From positions 1-5,728 of the forward strand of contig JBIIGI010000104.1 of NCBI GenBank assembly GCA_044236545.1: a stretch of DNA of 5,728 nucleotides, written 5' to 3'. Numbering within the stretch: the first letter of the stretch is position 1; each line of letters opens with the position of its first letter. The translations under genes and the position numbers were made by a program. Of the stretch, positions 1 to 5,634 are shown piece by piece. This DNA comes from UBA6821 sp044236545 (GTDB lineage Bacteria > Verrucomicrobiota > Verrucomicrobiia > Chthoniobacterales > UBA6821). The notes below the pieces were generated by a model. It ran no database searches and was not told where the DNA came from. It was given only the letters and a program-made list of their open reading frames with translations.

Positions 1-108
1 ACGGAGGGACTTGACTTCCGTTCCCACGAGCGAGACACCCGCCTCGAACTTTTCAAGGATGTGATAATCCCTGAGAGCCTTACGGTTTGTGACAATGTCC
101 GAGCCCAT
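1..108 (-). CDS. smpB: SsrA-binding protein SmpB, N-terminal part (cut by window edge)
   Basis: SmpB binds tmRNA (SsrA) and delivers it to stalled ribosomes in trans-translation, in the cytoplasm. Only the first 36 codons are inside the window. The gene reads leftwards from an ATG at 108-106 and stays open to base 1. The translation starts MGSDIVTNRKALRDYHILEK and continues to GTEVKSLR. The N-R-K-A-x-x-D-Y block (residues 8-15), the L-E-K-F-E-A-G segment (18-24) and G-T-E-V-K-S-L-R (29-36) are the conserved opening of the SmpB family. The start agrees with the usual family N-terminus. There is no good Shine-Dalgarno sequence upstream, only a weak GAGAA. rpoZ ends 99 bp upstream on the same strand, so the two may be co-transcribed. 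The family is about 150-160 residues, so roughly three quarters of the gene lies beyond the left edge. Confidence 0.93.
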   Translation of the reverse strand, partial: MGSDIVTNRKALRDYHILEKFEAGVSLVGTEVKSLR

Positions 109-152
109 GGTTTCTCGCTGAATCGGTCCTGCTTGTGAGTCCTACCCTGGCC

Positions 153-176
153 GTGGCAACCCGTAAGGCATGCCAC
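153..176. repeat. Weak inverted repeat between rpoZ and smpB
   Basis: GTGGCA (153-158) and TGCCAC (171-176) are perfect 6-bp arms around a 12-base loop, in the 99-bp gap between rpoZ and smpB. The hexamer ACCCGT also occurs twice here (159-164 and 175-180). There is no T-run after the hairpin on the minus strand, so it is not a convincing intrinsic terminator. It could be a processing or attenuation structure, or chance. Confidence 0.3.
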
Positions 177-207
177 CCGTTTACCGGATTATGAGGAGCG
201 GACTTGA

Positions 208-432
208 TCAGGCCGCCTGGACCTCGTCGTCGGGAAGGGAGACGATCTCGGTGCCAAGTTTTCCCGCCGCGATCTCGGCAAGGGCGATGTCGGCAAGTCC
301 CATCTTCAAGTCGACTTCGACCATGGGGCGGCTGCCGGCGGAGAGTTGGCGGACCCTCTTGCTGACAATATTGATCAACTGCTGTTTGTTGGTGACCACC
401 TTGGCGGCTTCCTCGATGTAATGGGCGTTCAT
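208..432 (-). CDS. rpoZ: DNA-directed RNA polymerase subunit omega
   Basis: Omega is the small RNA polymerase subunit that helps fold and retain beta-prime in the core enzyme. The 74-residue product is the usual size for the family. Its central part carries the family pattern: an N-terminal helix, then S-K-R-V-R-Q-L (about residues 24-30), a short turn, V-E-V-D-L-K (38-43), and A-L-A-E-I-A-A-G-K-L (50-59). This matches the K-R-A-R-Q-L ... K-x-x-x-x-A-L-x-E-I-A-x-G-K layout of omega. The ATG at 432-430 is chosen because the protein then has normal length. The bases just upstream on the minus strand are A-rich (seven A's) with no Shine-Dalgarno sequence. The gene is divergent from lepB across a 123-bp gap that should hold both promoters; a TGTAAT on the minus strand near 497 resembles a -10 box but lacks a good -35. 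smpB lies downstream on the same strand. Confidence 0.9.
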   Translation of the reverse strand: MNAHYIEEAAKVVTNKQQLINIVSKRVRQLSAGSRPMVEVDLKMGLADIALAEIAAGKLGTEIVSLPDDEVQAA

Positions 433-555
433 AATTTTTTTCTGGACCGTTCATCATGGATCGGAAAAAGGCTCCCGACAAGCCCCCTCTTTCATTACAG
501 GGATTGCCAGGACAGGCATCTCCTGTTTCGCTCATCACGAACGAACGCCACGCCC

Positions 556-1677
556 ATGGGATTTTTCACACCGCGCCACCTGAAGGAAGGAAGATTGCTC
601 CATGAGGGGGCCTCCAAGCTGCTGCACCGGAGCCGGGATATTCTTTCGGAATCCCAGCTCAACGAGGCGGAGTCGACCCTCTCCTCACTGAAAAATGCAC
701 TCGCATCGGCTGATCGCGACCGTATCAGGGATGCCTCGGAGAGCATCGAGGGGAGCTTTTCACGACTTCTCCCACCACCACCCCATGCATCCTGGGCCGA
801 AAACATCGAGGCCATCATCGTGGCCGTGGTGCTTGCGATCGGTTTTCAGGCCTACTTTCTCAAGCCCTTCAAAATCCCGACCGGTTCCATGCAACCCACG
901 CTCTTCGGCATGACGGGACATACCACTGGCGGAGCGCTGCCCGATCCACTCACACGTGCCGTCGAGTTCGTCCGACTCGGACGATCCTATCTGGATCAGA
1001 AAGCCGTAACCCGGGAACAGGTGCTCGGCCTGCGCGAGCGGACCTTCCTGAATTTCTTCACCTTCACCGATGTGCTCACCACGGCCGGAAGTCACTCCAT
1101 CTTCGCTCCACGGGACGTCGTCATGCGCGACTTCGGAGTGAGACCGGGGCGTGTATACGATCCCGGGGAACCGATTGTGAGGGGCTACGTGCAGGCCGGT
1201 GATCAGGTCTTTGTCGACCGCATGACCTACCAGTTCCGAAACCCGGAGCGCGGAGACGTCATTGTCTTCCGCACCACCGGCATTAACCGCATCGAGATGA
1301 ACCTTGATCCATCCCTCGGTTCGCAGTTCTACATCAAGCGGCTCGCAGGACTCCCCGGTCAGACCCTCCGCATCACCCCTCCCCGACTTTTTCTCGATGA
1401 CACGGTTGCCGGAGGCTCCCCCTTTGCCCTGGTCATGAGCTGTGAAGACGGCTATCGCGGTTACTCCAACGGTAGCGACGGAGGCCCTCCCTTCCCCTAC
1501 CTGGGCTCCCCGACGGAGAGCTTCACCATACCCGCCCGCTCCTACTTTGCCCTCGGTGACAACAGCTACAATTCGAGCGACAGCCGCTACTGGGGAGTCG
1601 TTCCCGAGAGGAATGTGATCGGCCGGGGATTCTTTGTCTACTGGCCCTTCTCATCTCGCTGGGGCTTTATTCGGTAG
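556..1677 (+). CDS. lepB: Signal peptidase I (membrane-anchored, with large insertion)
   Basis: This Ser/Lys protease removes signal peptides from exported proteins on the outer face of the inner membrane. With the ATG at 556 the product has 373 residues. It has a charged cytoplasmic arm (1-80), one hydrophobic segment (about 84-99), then the catalytic domain. Box B is IPTGSMQPTL with nucleophile Ser111. Box C is GDQVFVDRMTYQF ... ERGDVIVFR (215-239). Box D is FYIKRLAGLPGQ with general base Lys261. Box E is GDNSYNSSDSRYWGVVP (334-350). About 95 residues (118-213) are inserted between boxes B and C. This insertion and the long arm make it larger than the E. coli enzyme (324 residues). The frame is open back to 346, but that extension lies antisense to rpoZ and does not look like SPase, so the 556 start is preferred. 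No Shine-Dalgarno sequence is visible. It converges on argG. Confidence 0.93.
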   Translation: MGFFTPRHLKEGRLLHEGASKLLHRSRDILSESQLNEAESTLSSLKNALASADRDRIRDASESIEGSFSRLLPPPPHASWAENIEAIIVAVVLAIGFQAYFLKPFKIPTGSMQPTLFGMTGHTTGGALPDPLTRAVEFVRLGRSYLDQKAVTREQVLGLRERTFLNFFTFTDVLTTAGSHSIFAPRDVVMRDFGVRPGRVYDPGEPIVRGYVQAGDQVFVDRMTYQFRNPERGDVIVFRTTGINRIEMNLDPSLGSQFYIKRLAGLPGQTLRITPPRLFLDDTVAGGSPFALVMSCEDGYRGYSNGSDGGPPFPYLGSPTESFTIPARSYFALGDNSYNSSDSRYWGVVPERNVIGRGFFVYWPFSSRWGFIR

Positions 1678-1691
1678 AGCGAACGGAGGAG

Positions 1692-1789
1692 GTTAAAAAA
1701 GTTAGAAGGTTAAAACGTGAAAGGTCTCCGGCACTTGCGGCTGAAGAGTTTTTTTCATTGTAACGTTTTTAACGTTCTAACACTTCAAC
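1692..1789. repeat. Degenerate 8-9-bp repeat arranged as a large imperfect inverted repeat
   Basis: This fills most of the gap between the convergent lepB and argG genes. The left arm is four consecutive units on the plus strand: GTTAAAAAA (1692-1700), GTTAGAAG (1701-1708), GTTAAAAC (1709-1716) and GTGAAAGG (1717-1724). The right arm has four units on the minus strand: GTTGAAGT (1789-1782), GTTAGAAC (1781-1774), GTTAAAAAC (1773-1765) and GTTACAATG (1764-1756). The arms pair over roughly 30 bases with a few mismatches and one-base bulges, leaving a loop of about 30 bases. The loop includes a T-run at 1749-1755. Its position fits a two-way transcription terminator, but the octamer periodicity is unusual for one. 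It may also be a copy of a dispersed repeat. Confidence 0.7.
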
Positions 1790-1798
1790 CTTCCGATC

Positions 1799-3064
1799 CT
1801 ACTTCCGCTTCTTGGCAGGCGTCTTTTTCGAAGCGGGCTTCTTCCGCCCCTTGGTCACCTTGGCGGCAACCTTGAGACGAAGGGCGTTGAGTCGGATGAA
1901 GCCGGTGGCATCGCCCTGATTGTAGGCCTGAGTCGGATCAGCTTCCATCGTCGCGATGTCGGGGCGGTAAAGGCTGACGGGACTGCGGCGCCCTGCGGCG
2001 AGGATGTTCCCCTTGTAAAGACGCACACGGACCGTTCCGGTCACATTCTTCTGAGACTCACTGATGAGTGCCTGCAGTGCCAGACGCTCGGGAGCAAACC
2101 AGAAGCCGTTGTAGACAAGTGTGCTGTATTTGGGAATCAGGCCGTCGCGCAGATGCATCACCTCTCGATCCATGGTGAGGGACTCCATCTGGCGATGGGC
2201 GAAGTGAAGGATCGATCCGCCCGGAGTCTCGTAGACACCGCGGCTCTTCATTCCCACGAAGCGGTTCTCCACCATATCGACACGACCGACGCCATGGCGT
2301 CCTCCGATCCTGTTCAGGGTCTTCATGACCGCCAGGGGATCAAGCTTCTTGCCATTCACGGCGACACAGTTCCCCTCAATGAAATCCAGCGTCACGATCT
2401 CCGCCTTGTCTGGAGCCTCCTCGGGACTTGCGGAGAGCTTGAACATAGCGCGGTTCTCCGGAGCGAAGGCATCGAACCACGGATCCTCAAGGATTCCGCT
2501 CTCGTAGCTGATGTGAAGGAGATTACGGTCCATCGAGTAGGGCTTCTTGGCACTCGCCTCCACGGGAACCTTGTGACGTCGGCAATACTCTATCATCTCG
2601 GCACGTCCCGGGAACTCAGCGCGGAATCCCTCCTCCCTCCAGGGAGCGATCACCTGGAGATCGGGAGCCAGGGCGGCGGCCGCGAGCTCGAAGCGGACCT
2701 GATCATTCCCCTTCCCTGTTGCTCCGTGAGCGATGGCGTCGGCCTTCTCGGCCAATGCAATTTCCACCATGCGCTTGGCGATGAGGGGACGCGCAATGCT
2801 GGTGCCGAGGAAATACTCACCCTCGTACATGGCTCCCGCCTGCATCATCGGAAAGATGAAATCACGGGCAAACTCCGCCTGCAGGTCATCCACGAAACAC
2901 TTCGAGGCCCCCGTGCGGAGAGCCTTCGGCTTGAGGCCCTTCAACTCCTCCTCCTGTCCGATATCGGCGCAGAAGGCGATGACCTCGGCGCGGTAGGTCT
3001 CCTTGATCCAGTTCAGAATGACGGAGGTATCCAGACCTCCCGAGTAGGCAACAACGATTTTCAT
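1799..3064 (-). CDS. argG: Argininosuccinate synthase with Lys-rich C-terminal tail
   Basis: ArgG condenses citrulline and aspartate with ATP to argininosuccinate, AMP and pyrophosphate, the penultimate step of arginine synthesis, in the cytoplasm. The 421-residue product starts MKIVVAYSGGLDTS, with the N-type ATP pyrophosphatase loop A-Y-S-G-G-L-D-T-S at 6-14. Other family blocks are S-I-A-R-P-L-I-A-K-R (89-98), H-G-A-T-G-K-G-N-D-Q-V-R-F-E (113-126), S-M-D-R-N-L (177-182), G-R-H-G-V-G-R-V-D-M-V-E-N-R (255-268) and K-S-R-G-V-Y-E-T-P-G (273-282). The frame extends 12 codons further to a GTG at 3100, but the family begins at the M-K-I-V-V methionine, so 3064 is chosen. There is no Shine-Dalgarno sequence. 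Residues 399-421 form a Lys/Arg/Ala/Pro tail beyond the usual ~400-residue length. The promoter must lie in the 62 bp below the upstream terminator, or expression depends on readthrough. Confidence 0.95.
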   Translation of the reverse strand: MKIVVAYSGGLDTSVILNWIKETYRAEVIAFCADIGQEEELKGLKPKALRTGASKCFVDDLQAEFARDFIFPMMQAGAMYEGEYFLGTSIARPLIAKRMVEIALAEKADAIAHGATGKGNDQVRFELAAAALAPDLQVIAPWREEGFRAEFPGRAEMIEYCRRHKVPVEASAKKPYSMDRNLLHISYESGILEDPWFDAFAPENRAMFKLSASPEEAPDKAEIVTLDFIEGNCVAVNGKKLDPLAVMKTLNRIGGRHGVGRVDMVENRFVGMKSRGVYETPGGSILHFAHRQMESLTMDREVMHLRDGLIPKYSTLVYNGFWFAPERLALQALISESQKNVTGTVRVRLYKGNILAAGRRSPVSLYRPDIATMEADPTQAYNQGDATGFIRLNALRLKVAAKVTKGRKKPASKKTPAKKRK

Positions 3065-3126
3065 CGTCGGTGGGATACACGTTGCAGGCTTGGGATGCAC
3101 GCCGATTCACCGGACCAAGGAACAAA

Positions 3127-3156
3127 AAAAACGGCCGGAAATATCCGGCCGTTTTT
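3127..3156. terminator. Bidirectional intrinsic terminator
   Basis: The arms AAAAACGGCCGGA (3127-3139) and TCCGGCCGTTTTT (3144-3156) are perfect 13-bp complements around a 4-base loop. The GC core is CGGCCGG with A/T flanks. On the minus strand the hairpin is followed by a run of eight T's (3131-3124), as expected of a rho-independent terminator. It lies 22 bp after the stop of the small lipoprotein gene and 62 bp before the argG start, so it should separate those two transcripts. On the plus strand it also ends in five T's. Confidence 0.93.
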
Positions 3157-3177
3157 CCAGAAGGAATGTGGGAACGC

Positions 3178-3534
3178 CTACTTCTTAGGCTGAATCGGGG
3201 TCGATGCGGGCGATGCACCGGACTTGGCGGCCTGCTGAGCCTGAATCTGGGATGCAAGATTCTGCACAGCCTGCTGGAGATCGACGAGTGGAACCCAGCC
3301 TATCAGGTTACCCTGCTGTCCGGTTGCCTTGTCGGCGAAGGAAGCCGCATTGAGAAGACGGGCCTCGCCGGTCTTGGTGTTCCACTGGACAACCGAATCG
3401 ACCTGCTTGTCGCCGATCGTCAGTTTCGCGGAAATGCACTGGTAGGAGATCTGTTCATTGGGCGCCGACTTATTGCAGGCGGAAAGTCCGAGACATGAAA
3501 GAATTGCTACGAGGGAGAGAGAAGATAGTTTCAT
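3178..3534 (-). CDS. Small predicted lipoprotein of unknown function
   Basis: I do not recognise the family. The 118-residue product begins MKLSSLSLVAILSCLGLSAC, a typical lipoprotein signal: Lys2, a hydrophobic stretch (6-17), then lipobox L-S-A-C with the lipidated Cys at 20. Asn at +2 gives no clear inner-membrane retention signal. The mature part (21-85) looks like a short beta-rich domain, with a second Cys at 33 and the segment V-Q-W-N-T-K-T-G-E-A-R-L-L-N (49-62). Residues 86-118 are rich in Gln, Ala, Ser and Pro (D-L-Q-Q-A-V-Q-N-L-A-S-Q-I-Q-A-Q-Q), probably a helix followed by a disordered Pro/Lys end. The frame is open to a TTG at 3579, but the lipoprotein signal fixes the ATG at 3534. 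No Shine-Dalgarno sequence is seen. The 169 bp up to the tRNA gene hold no clear promoter. It ends at a strong terminator, so it is probably monocistronic. Confidence 0.8.
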   Translation of the reverse strand: MKLSSLSLVAILSCLGLSACNKSAPNEQISYQCISAKLTIGDKQVDSVVQWNTKTGEARLLNAASFADKATGQQGNLIGWVPLVDLQQAVQNLASQIQAQQAAKSGASPASTPIQPKK

Positions 3535-3703
3535 ACAAAAGCCAACATTCCCGAGGAAGAGCCTTACTTCAAGAAACAAAACGCCATCGGGGGAAGTCCA
3601 TCCCGAAAATGAGGGAGGGAATACACAAGTGGAACCTATGCTTTCATGTCCCGACCAGAGCGTTTTAAGGAACCGCTGGTAGCCTCTACGAGCACCAAAA
3701 AAG

Positions 3704-3775
3704 TGGGTTGACTGGGACTCGAACCCAGAACCAATACCTTAAAAGGGTACTGCTCTACCATTGAGCTATCAACCC
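3704..3775 (-). tRNA. tRNA-Lys (anticodon UUU)
   Basis: Read on the minus strand, a 72-base cloverleaf folds without gaps. The 7-bp acceptor stem is GGGTTGA/TCAACCC. The D arm is GCTC-AATGGTA-GAGC. The anticodon arm is GTACC-CTTTTAA-GGTAT, with one G-U closing pair. The variable loop is TGGTT. The T arm is CTGGG-TTCGAGT-CCCAG, and the discriminator base is A. The anticodon TTT (bases 3743-3741) decodes AAA/AAG lysine. CCA is not encoded, so it must be added after transcription. After one C, six T's (3702-3697) follow the discriminator and could end transcription. Upstream, the 137 bp to proS contain a CATAGT that might be a -10 box, but no convincing -35. Confidence 0.95.
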
Positions 3776-3795
3776 GGTGGAGGAGTGATTCCGCG

Positions 3796-3805
3796 CACCT
3801 AGGTG
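3796..3805. repeat. 10-bp perfect palindrome upstream of tRNA-Lys
   Basis: CACCTAGGTG is a perfect palindrome 21 bp upstream of the tRNA 5' end, in the proS-tRNA gap. It could be an operator, a processing structure or chance; nothing here decides. The rest of the 137-bp gap shows no terminator after proS. Confidence 0.3.
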
Positions 3806-3909
3806 ACACGAAACAATCGAATCCGCACTATGCCAGATATCCCGGCAAGGGAAAGTGCATTTTCAGAGAGGCAACAAGACAGAAGGAATCAAGTCAACAG
3901 ACCCGAACC

Positions 3910-3922
3910 AGCCTAGTAGGCT
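3910..3922. repeat. Inverted repeat over the proS stop codon
   Basis: AGCCTA (3910-3915) and TAGGCT (3917-3922) are perfect 6-bp arms around a single G, and include the TAG stop of proS (3915-3913). The one-base loop means it would need to open to a smaller stem as RNA. There is no T-run downstream, so it is not a standard terminator. Confidence 0.3.
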
Positions 3923-5445
3923 TTGCCGAAGATCACGCGCCGCGCACTTGGTTCCCCACTGAAGGGGCAGATGCCTGGTTCGTCGGTAAACTCCACAGCA
4001 TCCGCCTCGGGAATGCATCGGATGGTCACCTTCAAATCCTCCTTGATCCTGGCCTCGACCTCGGGAGTGCCGTTCCAGTGGGTGTAGGCGAAGCCTCCAT
4101 GGATCTCGGGCTTGTTCGGGTTCTTCGGCGTGAAGAAGGCGTAGAACTCTTCCTTGGAGTCGATCTTGCGGGTGTGCTCCTTGCGGAAAGCAAGGGCCTG
4201 GTCGAGCAGGGACCGTTGGATCTCGGCCAGTAGCTCGGGAACCTTTGCCGCGAGCGAATCGGCGGGGAGGAATTCCTTCTCCTTGGGCCCCTTGTCGCGG
4301 CGTGCCACGGCAGCGCTGCCTGACTCAAGATCACGCGGACCGATCTCGATGCGCAGCGGGGCTCCCTTCTTGATCCACTCCCAGGTCTTGTTACCACCCC
4401 CGATGTCACGGGAGTCGATCTCCACGCGCACCGGTTCCCCTGCATAGGTGGAGGCCCTAAGGGAGGCCGCTATCTCCTCGACCTTGGCAAGCACGGCATC
4501 CCGGGTCTCGAGCTTCGGCGTGATCGGGATGATCACCACCTGGGAGGCGGCGATGCGTGGCGGGAGGACCGCTCCGTCGTCGTCGCCATGGGCCATGAGC
4601 AGGGTCCCGATGAGTCGAGTGCTGACGCCCCAGCTGGTGGTCCAGGCATGCTCCTCGGTGTTGTTGCGTGAAAGGAACTTGATATCGGAAGCCTTGGCGA
4701 AGTTCTGGCCGAGGAAGTGGGAGGTTCCTGCCTGGATCGCCTTGCGGTCCTGGACCATCGCCTCGATGCAGTAGGTGCGCACTGCGCCGGGAAAGCGCTC
4801 GCTCTCCGACTTCTCGCCGCGGATCACGGGAATGGCAAGCCACTCGCGGGCAAAGGTCTCGTAGACACCGAGCATCTTCTCGGTCTCCTCGACGGCCTCC
4901 TTCTCAGTCTCATGGGCCGTGTGTCCCTCCTGCCAGAGAAACTCAGCGGTGCGGAGGAATAGTCGGGGACGCAACTCCCAACGGACGACGTTCGCCCATT
5001 GATTCAGCAGGATGGGAAGATCGCGGTAGGACTTCACCCACTTCGCGTAGGTCGATCCGATGATCGTCTCGGAGGTGGGGCGGACTACTAGCGGCTCGGT
5101 CAGTTCGCCGGCGGGAACGAGTTTCCCATCTTTGAGTTCCAAGCGGTGGTGGGTGACCACGGCGCACTCCTTGGCGAATCCCTCGACATGCTCGGCCTCT
5201 TTCTGGAGATGGCCCAGCGGGATGAAGAGCGGGAAGTAGGCGTTTCTGTGGCCGGTCGCCTTGAACATGCCGTCCAGTGCCCCCTGCATCCGCTCCCAGA
5301 GGGCATAGCCCCATGGCCTGATCACCATGCAACCGCGGACCTCGGAGTTCTCCGCCATCTCGGCACTCCGGACCACCTGCTGGTACCACTCTGGAAAATC
5401 CTCCCCACGCTTCGGGGAAATCGCGCTTTCTTGGCCTTTGCTCAT
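3913..5445 (-). CDS. proS: Prolyl-tRNA synthetase, archaeal/eukaryotic type
   Basis: This class II aminoacyl-tRNA synthetase charges tRNA-Pro in the cytoplasm. The 510-residue length, the lack of the ~180-residue editing insertion and the C-terminal end R-V-I-F-G-K-A-Y mark the archaeal/eukaryotic-like form, also found in some bacteria. Motif 1 spans about 38-61 (I-R-P-W-G-Y-A-L-W-E-R). The proline-pocket T-S-E loop is R-P-T-S-E-T (122-127). Motif 2 is R-W-E-L-R-P-R-L-F-L-R-T-A-E-F-L-W-Q-E (155-173). Motif 3 is around 273-299 (G-V-S-T-R-L-I-G ... D-G-A-V-L-P-P-R). The anticodon-binding domain starts near 302, and the C-terminal domain runs from about 425. Of the four Cys that bind zinc in some homologues, only Cys493 seems kept; 459 is Asn in H-W-N-G. 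The ATG at 5445 gives a normal N-terminus, but no Shine-Dalgarno sequence precedes it. An inverted repeat overlaps the stop codon. Confidence 0.95.
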   Translation of the reverse strand: MSKGQESAISPKRGEDFPEWYQQVVRSAEMAENSEVRGCMVIRPWGYALWERMQGALDGMFKATGHRNAYFPLFIPLGHLQKEAEHVEGFAKECAVVTHHRLELKDGKLVPAGELTEPLVVRPTSETIIGSTYAKWVKSYRDLPILLNQWANVVRWELRPRLFLRTAEFLWQEGHTAHETEKEAVEETEKMLGVYETFAREWLAIPVIRGEKSESERFPGAVRTYCIEAMVQDRKAIQAGTSHFLGQNFAKASDIKFLSRNNTEEHAWTTSWGVSTRLIGTLLMAHGDDDGAVLPPRIAASQVVIIPITPKLETRDAVLAKVEEIAASLRASTYAGEPVRVEIDSRDIGGGNKTWEWIKKGAPLRIEIGPRDLESGSAAVARRDKGPKEKEFLPADSLAAKVPELLAEIQRSLLDQALAFRKEHTRKIDSKEEFYAFFTPKNPNKPEIHGGFAYTHWNGTPEVEARIKEDLKVTIRCIPEADAVEFTDEPGICPFSGEPSARRVIFGKAY

Positions 5446-5544
5446 AAGGAGTGAAGGCTAGATGACGCAGTCGGGATTACGCAAGGGAAGCGCTGATTAA
5501 ATCGCATAGAGGCCGTTGCGGGAAGAATGGGCCGCGGGCAAGGC

Positions 5545-5588
5545 GGCTTGGCACGAGCATCCCCGCAGCGGGCTGTAAGTGCCAAGCC
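5545..5588. repeat. Perfect 10-bp hairpin with inner hairpin
   Basis: GGCTTGGCAC (5545-5554) and GTGCCAAGCC (5579-5588) are exact complements. The 24-base loop itself contains CCCG (5562-5565) and CGGG (5569-5572) around a three-base turn. This is the most GC-stable fold in the element and lies on the proS-proximal side. Confidence 0.88.
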
Positions 5589-5634
5589 AACACAGCCCCC
5601 GGCCGGTTATCTCGGCAACCCGAAGGGCTGAAGC

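Noticed and set aside
80..538. A 152-codon minus-strand frame over smpB and rpoZ
   Set aside because: It overlaps the well-supported rpoZ and the smpB start in another frame, and its Arg/Gly-rich product resembles no family.
346..555. A longer lepB start giving 70 extra N-terminal residues
   Set aside because: The extension runs antisense through the start of rpoZ and does not look like SPase sequence. The ATG at 556 fits the family N-terminal arm.
1692..1789. A CRISPR-like array in the lepB-argG gap
   Set aside because: The units are 8-9 bases long, contiguous and degenerate, in opposite orientations, with no unique spacers.
3065..3100. An upstream GTG start for argG
   Set aside because: It would add 12 residues (M-H-P-K-P-A-T-C-I-P-P-T) not found in the family. 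The normal N-terminus begins at the ATG at 3064.
2153..3193. A 346-codon plus-strand frame opposite argG
   Set aside because: It is an antisense shadow of argG, rich in His and Leu, with no domain features. The argG motifs on the other strand are unmistakable.
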